Below, in pieces: positions 15,382 to 24,155 of a DNA stretch of 64,000 bases (positions within the stretch are counted from its first letter, which is position 1; each line of letters starts with the position of its first letter). The notes under the pieces are model-generated. The model saw nothing but the letters and a program-made list of their open reading frames with translations. It ran no database searches and was not told the DNA's origin. Where the stretch lies: the NCBI GenBank assembly GCA_963704405.1, contig OY969903.1, forward strand, positions 1,674,001-1,738,000, given 5' to 3'. This stretch comes from MFD01213-c1 sp963704405 (GTDB lineage: Bacteria; Planctomycetota; Phycisphaerae; Tepidisphaerales; Tepidisphaeraceae). The translations under genes and the position numbers were made by a program.

Positions 15382-17739
15382 ATGCTCAATTCAGAAGCCA
15401 ATGGCTACGCCGACAGTATTGTCCAGACGATGCGCGAACCCCTTCTCGTCCTCGACGCTGATTTCCGCGTCAAAATGGCGAGCCGTTCTTTTTATAAGTT
15501 CTTCCAGGCCAATCCCGAAGACACGGTCGGCCGCCTGCTGTTTGAGCTTGGCAAGGGGCAATGGGACATCCCTGCCTTAAAAACGCTCCTCAATGCCGTC
15601 CTCCCCAACGACGGCGCGTTCGACGATTTTTCGGTCGACGGTGACTTCCTCGGCATCGGCGAACGCCGAATGCTCCTCAGCGGTCGCCGCCTCCGCGATG
15701 AGGACGACGTCACGCGCCTCATCCTCCTTGCCTTTGAGAATGTCACCGAGCGCCGGCACCTGGAAGCTGAAGTCGCCCGCCAGCGCGAGTGGCTGCAGAT
15801 TGCCCTCTCCAGTATCGGCGACGCCGTCATCGCCACCGACATCAATACCCGCATCACCTTCATGAACCCCACCGCCGAAAAAATGACCGGCTGGGACATT
15901 GCTTCCGCCGTCGGCAGGTCGCTGGTGGAAGTGTTCAACATCGTTAACGAGCAATCTCGAAAGCTGGTCGAAAGCCCTGTCGCCAAGGCCATCCGCGAGG
16001 GCGCGATCGTCGGCCTCGCCAATCACACCGTCCTGATCGCCAGGGACAAGACCGAAATCCATATCGACGATAGTGCCGCCCCCATTCGGGACGAGCGCGG
16101 CAACATAACCGGCGTCATCATGGTCTTCCACGACATCACCGAACGCCGTCAAATGGAACACGGGCTCGAGGTTTCCGAGCTGCGCTACCGGCGTCTTTTT
16201 GAATCCGCCCACGATGGCATTCTTCTCCTCCATGCCGAATCCGGCAAAATTGAAGACGTCAACCCATTCATGCTGCAACTGCTCGATTACCCGCGCGAGC
16301 ATTTTATCGGGAAAGAATTGTGGCAGATCGGCGTATTCAAAGATGCCGAAGCCAGCAAGCAGGGGATGGCGATGCTTAAACACGATGGTCATATTCGCTA
16401 CGAAGACCTTCCCCTGGAAGACAGATCCGGCCGGCGGATGCCCGTTGAATTCGTCAGCAACGTCTATCTCGAAGATCGCGAACCGGTCATCCAGTGCAAC
16501 ATTCGCGACATCAGCGACCGCAAGCGCCACGAGCGCGAGCGCGAGGCGCTCCTTGCCAACGAGCAGGCCTCCCGGATGGAGGCCGAGGCCGCCAACCGCA
16601 CCAAAGACCTGTTTCTCGCAACGCTTTCCCACGAGATGCGTACGCCGCTGAATGCCATCGTCGGATGGGTCAGCGTTTTGAAACGGATGAATTTCGACAG
16701 CGCCGATTTGCGCGAGGGCATCGAAGCCATCGATCGCGGCGCCAAAGCGCAGACCCAGCTCATTGAAGACGTGCTGGATGTCTCGCGCATCGTCTCCGGC
16801 AAAATTCTTTTGACCATCCGGCCGTGCCAACTGGTCGATGTCATCGCCAACGCAATCGCGATTGTGCAGCCCGCGGCTGACATCAAAGGCGTTACCATCG
16901 AGTCGACCCTCGATCCCTCGACGGGCGACGTTTCGTGTGATTCCAGTCGCATCCAGCAGGTGATCTGGAACCTCGTTTCAAACGCCGTCAAGTTCACCCC
17001 CAAAGGCGGCCTGGTACGGGTGACGCTCGGACGCGGGCGATCCACGGCGCGCATCAGCGTCTCAGATAATGGGCGCGGCATCGAGCCTGAATTTCTCCCT
17101 TACGTCTTCGACCGCTTCCGCCAGGCCGATAGCACAACCCGCCGCAAGTTCGGCGGTCTTGGCCTTGGCCTTTCTATCGCCAAGCAGCTCATGGAACTCC
17201 ACGGTGGCACAATTCTGGTGGAAAGCCTCGGGAGCGGGAATGGCGCTACATTCACGGTAGACATACCCATCCGCGCCATCGCCAGCCCTTATGCAGAGTC
17301 CGTGGCAGACAAGTCCAATCATTCAGAATTAACGTCCTTGCCTGAGGTCCGGCTTGACGGCCTGCATGTGCTGGTTGTCGATGATGAGATAGACGCCCGC
17401 ACTGCCGTCTTAAGAGTCCTTGAAGAAGCCGGCGCGATTGTCGCTGTTGCCGGTTCGACGGAGGAAGCGATGAAGATCATCTCCAAAGCGCCCCCGGAAG
17501 TCCTCGTCAGCGACATCGCCATGTCCGATGAAGATGGCTACGACCTTATCCGCCGCGTTCGCGCCGCCGGCTATAGCGTCCGCGATTTACCCGCGATCGC
17601 CCTCACTGCATTCGCCCATAAGGAAGACCAGCGGCGGGCGCTCCTCGCCGGTTTTCAGGTCCATGTCCCCAAACCCGTCGACCCCCACGATCTGACCACC
17701 ATCATCGGAAGTCTCGTTGGCCGCACTGGCCGCGGATGA
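15382..17739 (+). CDS. Hybrid sensor histidine kinase with three PAS domains and a receiver
   Basis: 785 residues, with no transmembrane segment seen, so likely a cytoplasmic sensor. Order: a PAS domain of the type often found with CheR (about 12-122), a PAS (about 135-255, ALSSIGDAVIATD), a PAS (about 268-380), and a dimerisation/phosphoacceptor domain with His417 in LATLSHEMRTPLNAI. An ATPase domain follows (NAVKFTP, DNGRGIEP, FGGLGLGLSIA), then a receiver domain from about 661 with phosphoacceptor Asp711 in VLVSDIAM and the Lys in HVPKPVD. The start is fixed by AGGAGG six bases upstream. No output regulator adjoins it; the next gene is an RRM protein 231 bases away. Confidence 0.93.
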   Translation: MLNSEANGYADSIVQTMREPLLVLDADFRVKMASRSFYKFFQANPEDTVGRLLFELGKGQWDIPALKTLLNAVLPNDGAFDDFSVDGDFLGIGERRMLLSGRRLRDEDDVTRLILLAFENVTERRHLEAEVARQREWLQIALSSIGDAVIATDINTRITFMNPTAEKMTGWDIASAVGRSLVEVFNIVNEQSRKLVESPVAKAIREGAIVGLANHTVLIARDKTEIHIDDSAAPIRDERGNITGVIMVFHDITERRQMEHGLEVSELRYRRLFESAHDGILLLHAESGKIEDVNPFMLQLLDYPREHFIGKELWQIGVFKDAEASKQGMAMLKHDGHIRYEDLPLEDRSGRRMPVEFVSNVYLEDREPVIQCNIRDISDRKRHEREREALLANEQASRMEAEAANRTKDLFLATLSHEMRTPLNAIVGWVSVLKRMNFDSADLREGIEAIDRGAKAQTQLIEDVLDVSRIVSGKILLTIRPCQLVDVIANAIAIVQPAADIKGVTIESTLDPSTGDVSCDSSRIQQVIWNLVSNAVKFTPKGGLVRVTLGRGRSTARISVSDNGRGIEPEFLPYVFDRFRQADSTTRRKFGGLGLGLSIAKQLMELHGGTILVESLGSGNGATFTVDIPIRAIASPYAESVADKSNHSELTSLPEVRLDGLHVLVVDDEIDARTAVLRVLEEAGAIVAVAGSTEEAMKIISKAPPEVLVSDIAMSDEDGYDLIRRVRAAGYSVRDLPAIALTAFAHKEDQRRALLAGFQVHVPKPVDPHDLTTIIGSLVGRTGRG

Positions 17740-17928
17740 GACTGATCAGAATATCCTCACACGAAGTTAAAGCGATTTTGTCCATATCCATCCTCGCGCC
17801 ATTGGCCTACGTTGCTCAAGGTTGACGGACGATCGAGTCCGCGGACTTGCTTCATTGCATTTTGCGCTGTCTGTCTCTGTCGCCCTTTTTTTTCTTCCAG
17901 CCAAAAAGTTGGCCGTTTCCAATATGTA

Positions 17929-17957
17929 CGTGTCGATGCACAATTTGCGCCGACACG
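17929..17957 (+). promoter_or_regulatory. Hairpin abutting the ribosome site of the RRM gene
   Basis: CGTGTCG (17929-17935) pairs with CGACACG (17951-17957). The last base of the stem is the first of the ribosome-site stretch GAGGAAAG, 14 bases before the ATG at 17971. Such placement could tune translation with temperature or by autoregulation by the RNA-binding product; that role is inference. Confidence 0.4.
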
Positions 17958-17970
17958 AGGAAAGTCTTTC

Positions 17971-18300
17971 ATGTCCAGAGAACTTTTTGTCGCGAATCTC
18001 AGCAGCAGTGTTGAGAAGAATGAAGTTGAACGTTTATTCGCCGCTCACGGCGTCGTCCGGTCCGTCGAAGTGATCGATGAACTGAAATCGTTCGAAAGCA
18101 CCGGCACGGCATTCGTCCAGATGGACTCGGAAGAACACGCAGAAGCAGCCATCACCGCATTCAATGGTTTCTGGCATCAAGGCTTGGCCTTGATCGTGGG
18201 GTGGGTTCCAACCAGGCATTCGGCAATGCCGCACATCATCCCGCTGTCGTTCGAGCCCACGAACATTCCGCCGGACGACGAGGTTCAAGTACCACGCTGA
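17971..18300 (+). CDS. RRM-domain RNA-binding protein
   Basis: 109 residues with one RNA-recognition motif. RNP2 is LFVANLSSSV near the N-terminus, and an RNP1-like strand is GTAFVQMDS about 45 residues later. The aromatic residues usual in RNP1 (GFAFV) are partly replaced. The C-terminal roughly 30 residues are Pro-rich instead of the Gly-rich tail of many bacterial RRM proteins. Family members bind single-stranded RNA and are often cold-induced. The ATG at 17971 follows GAGGAAAG; longer frames start without a site. The next gene begins 59 bases later with its own ribosome site, so the two may be cotranscribed. Confidence 0.85.
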   Translation: MSRELFVANLSSSVEKNEVERLFAAHGVVRSVEVIDELKSFESTGTAFVQMDSEEHAEAAITAFNGFWHQGLALIVGWVPTRHSAMPHIIPLSFEPTNIPPDDEVQVPR

Positions 18301-18359
18301 GTCACCCGCGCTCATCACAGAACAAAGTTGATGATCGTCAATACAATCAGGAGAATATC

Positions 18360-19037
18360 GTGCAAGCCCCATTGTCCGGAGTTCATCAAAGCACCTACGA
18401 AGCCGTCTTTCAGCATCCCATCGCCCGCAACCTTCAGTGGCGGGATGTGCGGTCCATGCTCAGCGCGATGGCCGACGTCACCGAAGAGCATAACGACAAC
18501 GTGAAGTTCACCCGCAACGGCCAGACGTTGATCGTCCATCCTCCTCGCCGCAAGGATTTTTCCGATGTTCAGGAGTTGATGAACATCCGTCATTTTCTCG
18601 AGCGCTCCGCGGCGCCTTCACCCACAGGGGCGGCCGAAGGCATCAACCTGCTGGTTGTCATCGACCATCGCGAAGCGCGCATCTTCAAGACCGAGCTGCA
18701 CGGCGCCGTCCCCCAGCGACTTTCCGCTTACGACCCCCACGGCTCCAACCGCTATCTGCACAACGTTGACGCCGACGCCAACGGCCAGCGCAAGCCCGAG
18801 TTGAAAACATTCTATGAAGCCGTCGCAAAAACATTGACCGGCGCACAAAAAATCCTGATCCTCGGCAGCGCCACCGGATCCAGCAGCGCGATGGACCATC
18901 TCGTCGCCGACCTCAAACAAAATCACCCCGACCTGGCCAAACGCGTTGTCGGCACGGTCGTCGTCAATGAGCAACACATGACGGAAGACCAGCTTCTGGC
19001 CGAAGCCCGCGCGTTCTATGCGGCAAACCCTGCATAG
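18360..19037 (+). CDS. Uncharacterised protein, possibly release-factor-like (baeRF type)
   Basis: 225 residues from a GTG at 18360 with AGGAG six bases upstream; frames starting at 18201 overlap the RRM gene and lack a site. The N-terminal half (HPIARNLQWRDVRSMLSAM, VKFTRNGQTLIVHPPR) has no domain I recognise. The C-terminal half (INLLVVIDHREARIFKTEL, FYEAVAKTLTGAQKILILG, VVGTVVVNEQHMTEDQLL) has the alternating pattern of bacterial relatives of eRF1 domain 3 / host-attachment proteins. That is a weak, pattern-level resemblance. It follows the RRM gene, so an RNA- or ribosome-related role is conceivable but unproven. Confidence 0.6.
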   Translation: MQAPLSGVHQSTYEAVFQHPIARNLQWRDVRSMLSAMADVTEEHNDNVKFTRNGQTLIVHPPRRKDFSDVQELMNIRHFLERSAAPSPTGAAEGINLLVVIDHREARIFKTELHGAVPQRLSAYDPHGSNRYLHNVDADANGQRKPELKTFYEAVAKTLTGAQKILILGSATGSSSAMDHLVADLKQNHPDLAKRVVGTVVVNEQHMTEDQLLAEARAFYAANPA

Positions 19038-19127
19038 CCGATGCGATGGGTAACCATGCCCCAGAAATCGGCCCCTGCAAAAAGACCGCGGCACAGTTGC
19101 TAACCATGCCGCGCCACAGGCCACGCG

Positions 19128-19349
19128 TTAATCGCGATCACCCTCATGCCGCCCATCCCGGTCCTCGCGGTGGTCCTCACCCCCGCGCCGATCGTCATAA
19201 TCCCCCCGGTGTTCCCTCGGGTGATCCCGATCATACACCACCTCATCATCCCGCCGATCCAGGTCACGATGCCCATCATGACACCCTCCCAATCCCCCCA
19301 CAAACATCGTGGCGCCCGCAAAGATGATATAAATGCGATTGGTAAACAT
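19128..19349 (-). CDS. Small lipoprotein with Asp/Arg/His-rich tail
   Basis: 73 residues. A hydrophobic signal sequence ends in the lipobox GLGG-C. After the Cys the whole tail is charged (GHRDLDRRDDEVVYDRDH and onwards), alternating D, R, H and E. It is not similar to any enzyme; the His/Asp richness could bind metal ions or act as a flexible spacer. The ribosome site is weak (TTGGG). It lies alone on the minus strand in the 407-base gap between two plus-strand genes. Low-complexity translation of repeat DNA is the alternative, but the lipobox makes a real gene more likely. Confidence 0.5.
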   Translation of the reverse strand: MFTNRIYIIFAGATMFVGGLGGCHDGHRDLDRRDDEVVYDRDHPREHRGDYDDRRGGEDHREDRDGRHEGDRD

Positions 19350-19444
19350 CCCAACAAAATACCAGGCTGGCTTTATGCCGAGAACGTCAATACTGCCTGA
19401 AGATATATACTTCCTTCCCCTCTATCTTGCGGTACAACCATCGC

Positions 19445-20545
19445 ATGAAGCTACAACAGTTGATCGACGCGATGGAACAAATCGCTCCCACCGGCCATGC
19501 CGAGGCCTGGGACAATGTCGGTTTGCTCGTCGGCGATCCTGACCAGCCGCTGAAGCGCACGCTTCTTACAATCGATTACACCACCGAAGTCGCCGCTGAA
19601 GCGAAAGCGGCCGGCTGCAGCGCCGTCATCGCCTATCACCCGCCGATCTTCGAACCTCTAAAGCGTGTGACGACCAGTGGCGGTGGCGCATTGATCCACG
19701 ACGCCATCCGCCGCGGCGTCGCCATCTATTCCCCGCACACCGCCCTGGATATCGCCGAAGGGGGGACCAACGACATGCTCGCCGACGCCATCGGTCTCAC
19801 AGCGCGGCAACCGTTGCGTCTGGCCGATCCCAAGTCAACGCAATGCAAGCTCGTCGTTTTTGTTCAGGAAGAAAATCTCGATGCCGTCAGCTCCGCCATA
19901 TTTGCCGCGGGCGCAGGTCGAATCGGCAAATATTCCTCCTGCAGCTTTCAATCCCCCGGCACAGGAACTTTCTTCGGAGAAGAAGGATCTGATCCCGCCG
20001 TCGGTCAAAGCGGTCGGCTGGAAACTTCCAGCGAAGTGCGATTGGAAACCGTCGTGCCCATCGCCAAAGTGCAGGCCGTCATTTCCGCGCTGCGTGAGTC
20101 GCATTCTTATGAAGAACCCGCATTTGATTTGAATCAGCTCGCCGCCACGCCCGAAGGCCTTGGACTCGGCCGAATCGGTGATCTCACACCGCCTGTGCCC
20201 GCGAACGATCTGCTCAAGACGATCAAGCGGCAGCTTGAGATCGATCATCTTCTCGTCGCCGGCCCAACTGATCGGCAAATCCATAAACCCGCCGTCTGCG
20301 CCGGCGCGTGCGGCAATCTTCTTGATGACGCCATCGCGCAACGCGCCGATTTTTATTTAACCGGTGAAATCCGCCATCACGATGCAATCAAAGCCGTGCG
20401 GGCAGGGATGACTGTGGTATGCACGCTCCACTCCAACAGCGAAAGAGCGGTCCTCAGGCGGCTGAAGTCTCACCTGGAGAAGCTGCTTCCGGCGGGGGAG
20501 TTTCTTCTGAGTCGGTCTGATCGTGATCCGTTTGTGGTTCGATGA
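19445..20545 (+). CDS. Nif3-like dinuclear metal centre protein (YqfO/YbgI family)
   Basis: 366 residues. The Nif3 family carries a di-metal site; proposed roles range from GTP cyclohydrolase-like hydrolysis to metal handling, and none is settled. Metal ligands are seen in IAYHPPIFEPL, YSPHTALDIAEGGTND and LTGEIRHHDAI. The middle (about 130-235, starting KLVVFVQEENLDAVSSAI) is the extra PII/CutA-like domain of long family members. The ATG at 19445 is preferred to the TTG at 19427. Its 3' end overlaps that of the convergent CHAD gene by 92 bases. Confidence 0.88.
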   Translation: MKLQQLIDAMEQIAPTGHAEAWDNVGLLVGDPDQPLKRTLLTIDYTTEVAAEAKAAGCSAVIAYHPPIFEPLKRVTTSGGGALIHDAIRRGVAIYSPHTALDIAEGGTNDMLADAIGLTARQPLRLADPKSTQCKLVVFVQEENLDAVSSAIFAAGAGRIGKYSSCSFQSPGTGTFFGEEGSDPAVGQSGRLETSSEVRLETVVPIAKVQAVISALRESHSYEEPAFDLNQLAATPEGLGLGRIGDLTPPVPANDLLKTIKRQLEIDHLLVAGPTDRQIHKPAVCAGACGNLLDDAIAQRADFYLTGEIRHHDAIKAVRAGMTVVCTLHSNSERAVLRRLKSHLEKLLPAGEFLLSRSDRDPFVVR

Positions 20546-21479
20546 TCGCCGTCTGCATCGCGGCCGGTCGGCTTAGCGGGAATGATTTGCGGATGGTCGC
20601 GGCCAGTTCTTCGCCGCGCTCGGTCCAGAGCGATGAAAATCGTGCCAGTTGCCGCGCCGATCGCTGAACCGCCGCCCTGGCGATATCCAGCACCGCCGCC
20701 TGCATCGCCGCATCGTGATGCGGGAGCATTTCCTGCAGCGATATCCGCATGATCTGCTCTGAAAGCACGACATAATCATGCCAAAGCCCCAGCGCCTCCT
20801 GCATCTGCTTAAATGACCGCGTCACAGCGGCGGGCAATCGATGCCCTTCAATCACCGCCATTTCCAGCGTATACCGCAGCGCCTTCCCTGCGATCCGCAA
20901 CTCATGCGGATCCTGGGCCAAAGCGTCGGCGGAAACCGGCCGATTCCCCACCAGCGCCTCCGCCTGTTCCGCAAACGCATCAAGCTGAAGATGCAGCGAT
21001 TCCGACAGCAATGTATCCACCGCCTGGTGCGATTCGGCCAACTCCTCGCGAACGCCCCACCAGGCCCCCAGCCGGGCCAGGACCTTCGGCGGTATCACCT
21101 TCTTCGCTGCCGTCTCCCGCAATTTGTCCCGATGCGCTGAGAGCCGCTGATGCAGCCACGCGCCGGCGGTCGCCAATCGATCCGCTCCCAGATGCTCGAG
21201 ATGACCCAGCATGACATCCGTATCGCGCAGCGGTCCCAGCCTTCGGCGCAGCTTTCGAAGAATTCTGCCAAACGGTTTATGGTGTTCCGGCGAAATAATC
21301 GGCTGAAGCACGTCCACGACTGCCTTCAGCCGCCGCGTCCCTACACGCGCCTGATGGATCGCCGCCGCATCCCACTGCTTCACCGCTTTGGGCACCATAT
21401 CGCGAAGGTCTTCGATCAGACCGTCAGCGTACTCCAGAAGGGGAAATTCATCCGAATGCTGTCGCGCCATTCCGGCCAT
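20454..21479 (-). CDS. CHAD domain protein
   Basis: 341 residues from the ATG at 21479. The frame is open to 21689 but the extra part would run through the promoter and start of hflX. CHAD domains are helical bundles rich in conserved His and basic residues that bind polyphosphate. Seen here are IHQARVGTRRLKAV, LGPLRDTDVML, DPHELRIAGKALRYTLE and LGLWHDYVVL. No CYTH partner domain or neighbour is present. The C-terminal roughly 35 residues are acidic/proline-rich and are encoded by the 92 bases shared with the convergent Nif3-like gene. Confidence 0.85.
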   Translation of the reverse strand: MAGMARQHSDEFPLLEYADGLIEDLRDMVPKAVKQWDAAAIHQARVGTRRLKAVVDVLQPIISPEHHKPFGRILRKLRRRLGPLRDTDVMLGHLEHLGADRLATAGAWLHQRLSAHRDKLRETAAKKVIPPKVLARLGAWWGVREELAESHQAVDTLLSESLHLQLDAFAEQAEALVGNRPVSADALAQDPHELRIAGKALRYTLEMAVIEGHRLPAAVTRSFKQMQEALGLWHDYVVLSEQIMRISLQEMLPHHDAAMQAAVLDIARAAVQRSARQLARFSSLWTERGEELAATIRKSFPLSRPAAMQTAIIEPQTDHDQTDSEETPPPEAASPGETSAA

Positions 21480-21564
21480 TGTACCGACCAATCTGCTCGA
21501 CTGTATGAATCTGCGTCCAACTGAGGCTAATATTTCCCTTCCTCTTCCATGAAAGGGAGGCGAG

Positions 21565-22929
21565 TTGGCTGAGTTGAAACGAACAGAGCTGTCCGTAAAG
21601 CAGGAACGCGCGATCCTGGTTGGTGTGATCCTTCCTAAATCCACCGCCGATCCCCGCGACCCGCTGGGCGAATTAGGATCGCTCGCCAAGACCGCCGGCG
21701 CTCGCGTGGTCGGTCAGATCATCCAGCGCCGCCATCGCATCGATGCCGGCACCTACATCGGCAGCGGCAAGGCGATCGAGATCGCCCAGCTTGCCATGAA
21801 GGAAAAAGCCGATGTGATTATTTTCGATAATGATCTCTCCCCCGGCCAGATCGGCAAGCTCGAAAAAATCATCAACGAAGAGGCCGGCCGCCCCTACGGC
21901 GACGGCATCAAGGTGCTCGATCGATCCGAGTTGATCCTCGATATCTTCGCCACCCGCGCTCAAACACACGAAGCCAAGCTGCAGGTCGAGCTCGCCCAGA
22001 TGGAATACACCTATCCGCGCCTTGCCCGCATGTGGGGCCACCTCGAACGCATCGCCAGCGGTGCCGGTGGCGGCATGGGCATCGGCACCCGCGGCCCGGG
22101 TGAAACCCAGCTCGAAACCGACCGCAGGCTCGTGCGCAAACGAATCTCCGACCTGCGCGGTGACATCCACAAAATTCAGGATCGCAAAACCCGCATGGTC
22201 GCCGAGCGCACGCGCCAGCACTTCACCGTCTGCATCGTCGGCTACACAAACGCAGGCAAAAGCACGCTGTTCAATACGCTGACCGCCGCCGGCGCCTACG
22301 CCGACGACAAGCTCTTCGCCACGCTCGACACCAAAACCCGCGCCTGGAAACTGGAACGCGGCACCGAAGCGCTTCTGAGCGACACAGTCGGATTCGTCCG
22401 CGACCTGCCGCATAATCTCGTTGCAAGCTTCAAGGCAACGCTGGAGGAAGCAATCAACGCCGATCTGCTTCTGCACGTCCTCGACGTCTGCCATCCCCAC
22501 GCTCAGCAGCAATTTGAATCCGTCCACCAGGTTCTCGACGAAATCGGCGCCCGCGGCGAAACTGAACAGCGCAAGCCCGAAATCCTGCTGCTCAACAAAA
22601 TCGACACCGAAGAAGGCGAAGAAAATTTCCCCTTCTGGCGCGCCCTGATCCCCGGCTCGATCCCCATCAGCGCCAAAACCGGCCTCGGCCTGGCCGAACT
22701 GAGCGAAGCCGTCTACCAACACATCCGCGGCCACCAGGTTCTTGTCACGCTGGAAGCCGAAGTAACCAATGGCCGGCTCCTCTCCTTTCTCGAATCTCAC
22801 ACAAGAGTCCAAAGCCGCGAATTTGTCGAAGGCCGAATCCGGATAACGGCAATCATGGGCAAGCAAACCCTCATCGACCTGCAGCAAAACGACCAGCTCC
22901 AGATCAAAGAGGTGGCGCCCGTTGAGTAG
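21565..22929 (+). CDS. hflX: GTPase HflX
   Basis: 454 residues. HflX is a ribosome-associated GTPase that splits stalled or heat-damaged ribosomes. Visible are the N-terminal HflX domain (YIGSGKAIEIAQLA, IIFDNDLSPGQ) and the RGPGETQLETDRRLVRKRI linker. The G domain shows P-loop GYTNAGKST, G3 DTVGFVRDLPH and G4 LLNKID. The start is TTG at 21565, supported by AGGGAGG (21554-21560). It is transcribed divergently from the CHAD gene, with glucokinase 130 bases downstream. Confidence 0.95.
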   Translation: MAELKRTELSVKQERAILVGVILPKSTADPRDPLGELGSLAKTAGARVVGQIIQRRHRIDAGTYIGSGKAIEIAQLAMKEKADVIIFDNDLSPGQIGKLEKIINEEAGRPYGDGIKVLDRSELILDIFATRAQTHEAKLQVELAQMEYTYPRLARMWGHLERIASGAGGGMGIGTRGPGETQLETDRRLVRKRISDLRGDIHKIQDRKTRMVAERTRQHFTVCIVGYTNAGKSTLFNTLTAAGAYADDKLFATLDTKTRAWKLERGTEALLSDTVGFVRDLPHNLVASFKATLEEAINADLLLHVLDVCHPHAQQQFESVHQVLDEIGARGETEQRKPEILLLNKIDTEEGEENFPFWRALIPGSIPISAKTGLGLAELSEAVYQHIRGHQVLVTLEAEVTNGRLLSFLESHTRVQSREFVEGRIRITAIMGKQTLIDLQQNDQLQIKEVAPVE

Positions 22930-23059
22930 TGGCCTCGCGTCAGCCGGCCAAAGCCATGCAAGACAACCGTCTCCCAAACGTTACAATGTCCGGCTCAATA
23001 CGCGGCAAAAACAATCAAACGATCCGGACAGACGAGAAATTAAAGAGAGCGAGCAATCC

Positions 23060-24073
23060 ATGCCAGATGCAGGTCGGTTCCTGATCAGCGACATCGGCGG
23101 CACCAACATCCGCGTCGCATCCTTCCAAAGCGATCCGCGCCAGCGCGAATCCGAAATCATTTACCGACTGAATCCCGAAACCAACGCCCCCTACGAAGTG
23201 CTCGAGGCCCTGAAGGACTATCGCACAAAAGTCAGCGGCAACTTTTCTGCCGCCTGCCTCGGCGTCGCCGGCCGCGTAAAAGGCGATCGTGTCCAGGTCA
23301 CCAATCGCCCTGATCTGATCTCCCGCGATGATGTGGCCAAAGTGCTCAAATTGGATCCTTCCCGCGTGATGCTCGTCAACGATATGCCGCCGCACTTGGC
23401 TTCGGTCGACCGCCTGCTGCCTGCCGAGGTGATCGAGATCAAACTCGGCGCAACCGATTCTCGCGGCGCCCGCGGCGTCCTCATGCCCGGCACCGGTGTC
23501 GGTGTCGGTGGCGCTGTCTTTGTCCCCAATAAAGGCTACATCCTCTTCCCCTCCGAAGGCGGCCACATTGACTTCGCGCCGCGCGACGAGCAGCAGGACG
23601 CGCTCCTCCGCTATCTCCGGCCCCTGGCGGTGAAACTCAACGACGTCAACGTCAGCAATGAGGTCGTCTTCTGCGGACAGGGCATCCGCCGAATCTGCAA
23701 CTTCCTCCGCGACGGCGACGTCTTCGATATGACCGACATCCCAAAGCCCGAAGAAATCACCACCGCTGTCGCCGCCGGAAATCTTCCACCTGAAGATATC
23801 CGCGTCCGCACGATTAATCTGTTCCTGCAGATCCTCGGCGCCGCCGCCGGCAACCTTGCCTTAGTCCTCACTGCCACCGGCGGCATCTACCTGGGCGGCA
23901 GCATCTGCCTCACCCTCCGCAGCCTTCTCCCAACCCCCGCCTTCACTGAACCCTTCCTCTCCAGCGGCCCCGCCAACCACCGGCCATTGCTTGAAGATGT
24001 CCCCGTCCGCCTCATTGATTACAAAGACAGCGGCCTGCTCGGCGCGGGCGTATTGGCGCTGGGATTGGTGTAA
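23060..24073 (+). CDS. glk: Glucokinase (Glk family)
   Basis: 337 residues, the usual size of Glk-type glucokinases that phosphorylate glucose with ATP. Motifs are phosphate-binding SDIGGTNIRVASF at the N-terminus, VTNRPDLIS, the catalytic Asp in LVNDMPPH, GTGVGVGGA, SEGGHIDFAPR and the C-terminal GGIYLGGSI. The ATG at 23060 gives the standard N-terminus; the open frame back to 22922 overlaps hflX. It supplies glucose-6-phosphate, which could feed the trehalose/glucan genes at the left of the window. Confidence 0.92.
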   Translation: MPDAGRFLISDIGGTNIRVASFQSDPRQRESEIIYRLNPETNAPYEVLEALKDYRTKVSGNFSAACLGVAGRVKGDRVQVTNRPDLISRDDVAKVLKLDPSRVMLVNDMPPHLASVDRLLPAEVIEIKLGATDSRGARGVLMPGTGVGVGGAVFVPNKGYILFPSEGGHIDFAPRDEQQDALLRYLRPLAVKLNDVNVSNEVVFCGQGIRRICNFLRDGDVFDMTDIPKPEEITTAVAAGNLPPEDIRVRTINLFLQILGAAAGNLALVLTATGGIYLGGSICLTLRSLLPTPAFTEPFLSSGPANHRPLLEDVPVRLIDYKDSGLLGAGVLALGLV

Positions 24074-24155
24074 TCGACTGCAAACCTTTTTGAACAGCAA
24101 TTCAAAGCTTCATGGAGGTTATCGTTATTCGATTACACCCTGCTTGATCGTCCCA

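Noticed and set aside
15577..16830. Long antisense frame (417 residues) inside the sensor kinase gene
   Set aside because: Shadow of a GC-rich gene; the plus-strand protein has all expected catalytic motifs.
21673..22977. Long antisense frame (434 residues) opposite hflX
   Set aside because: Mirror frame of a well-conserved GTPase gene; its sequence has no domain.
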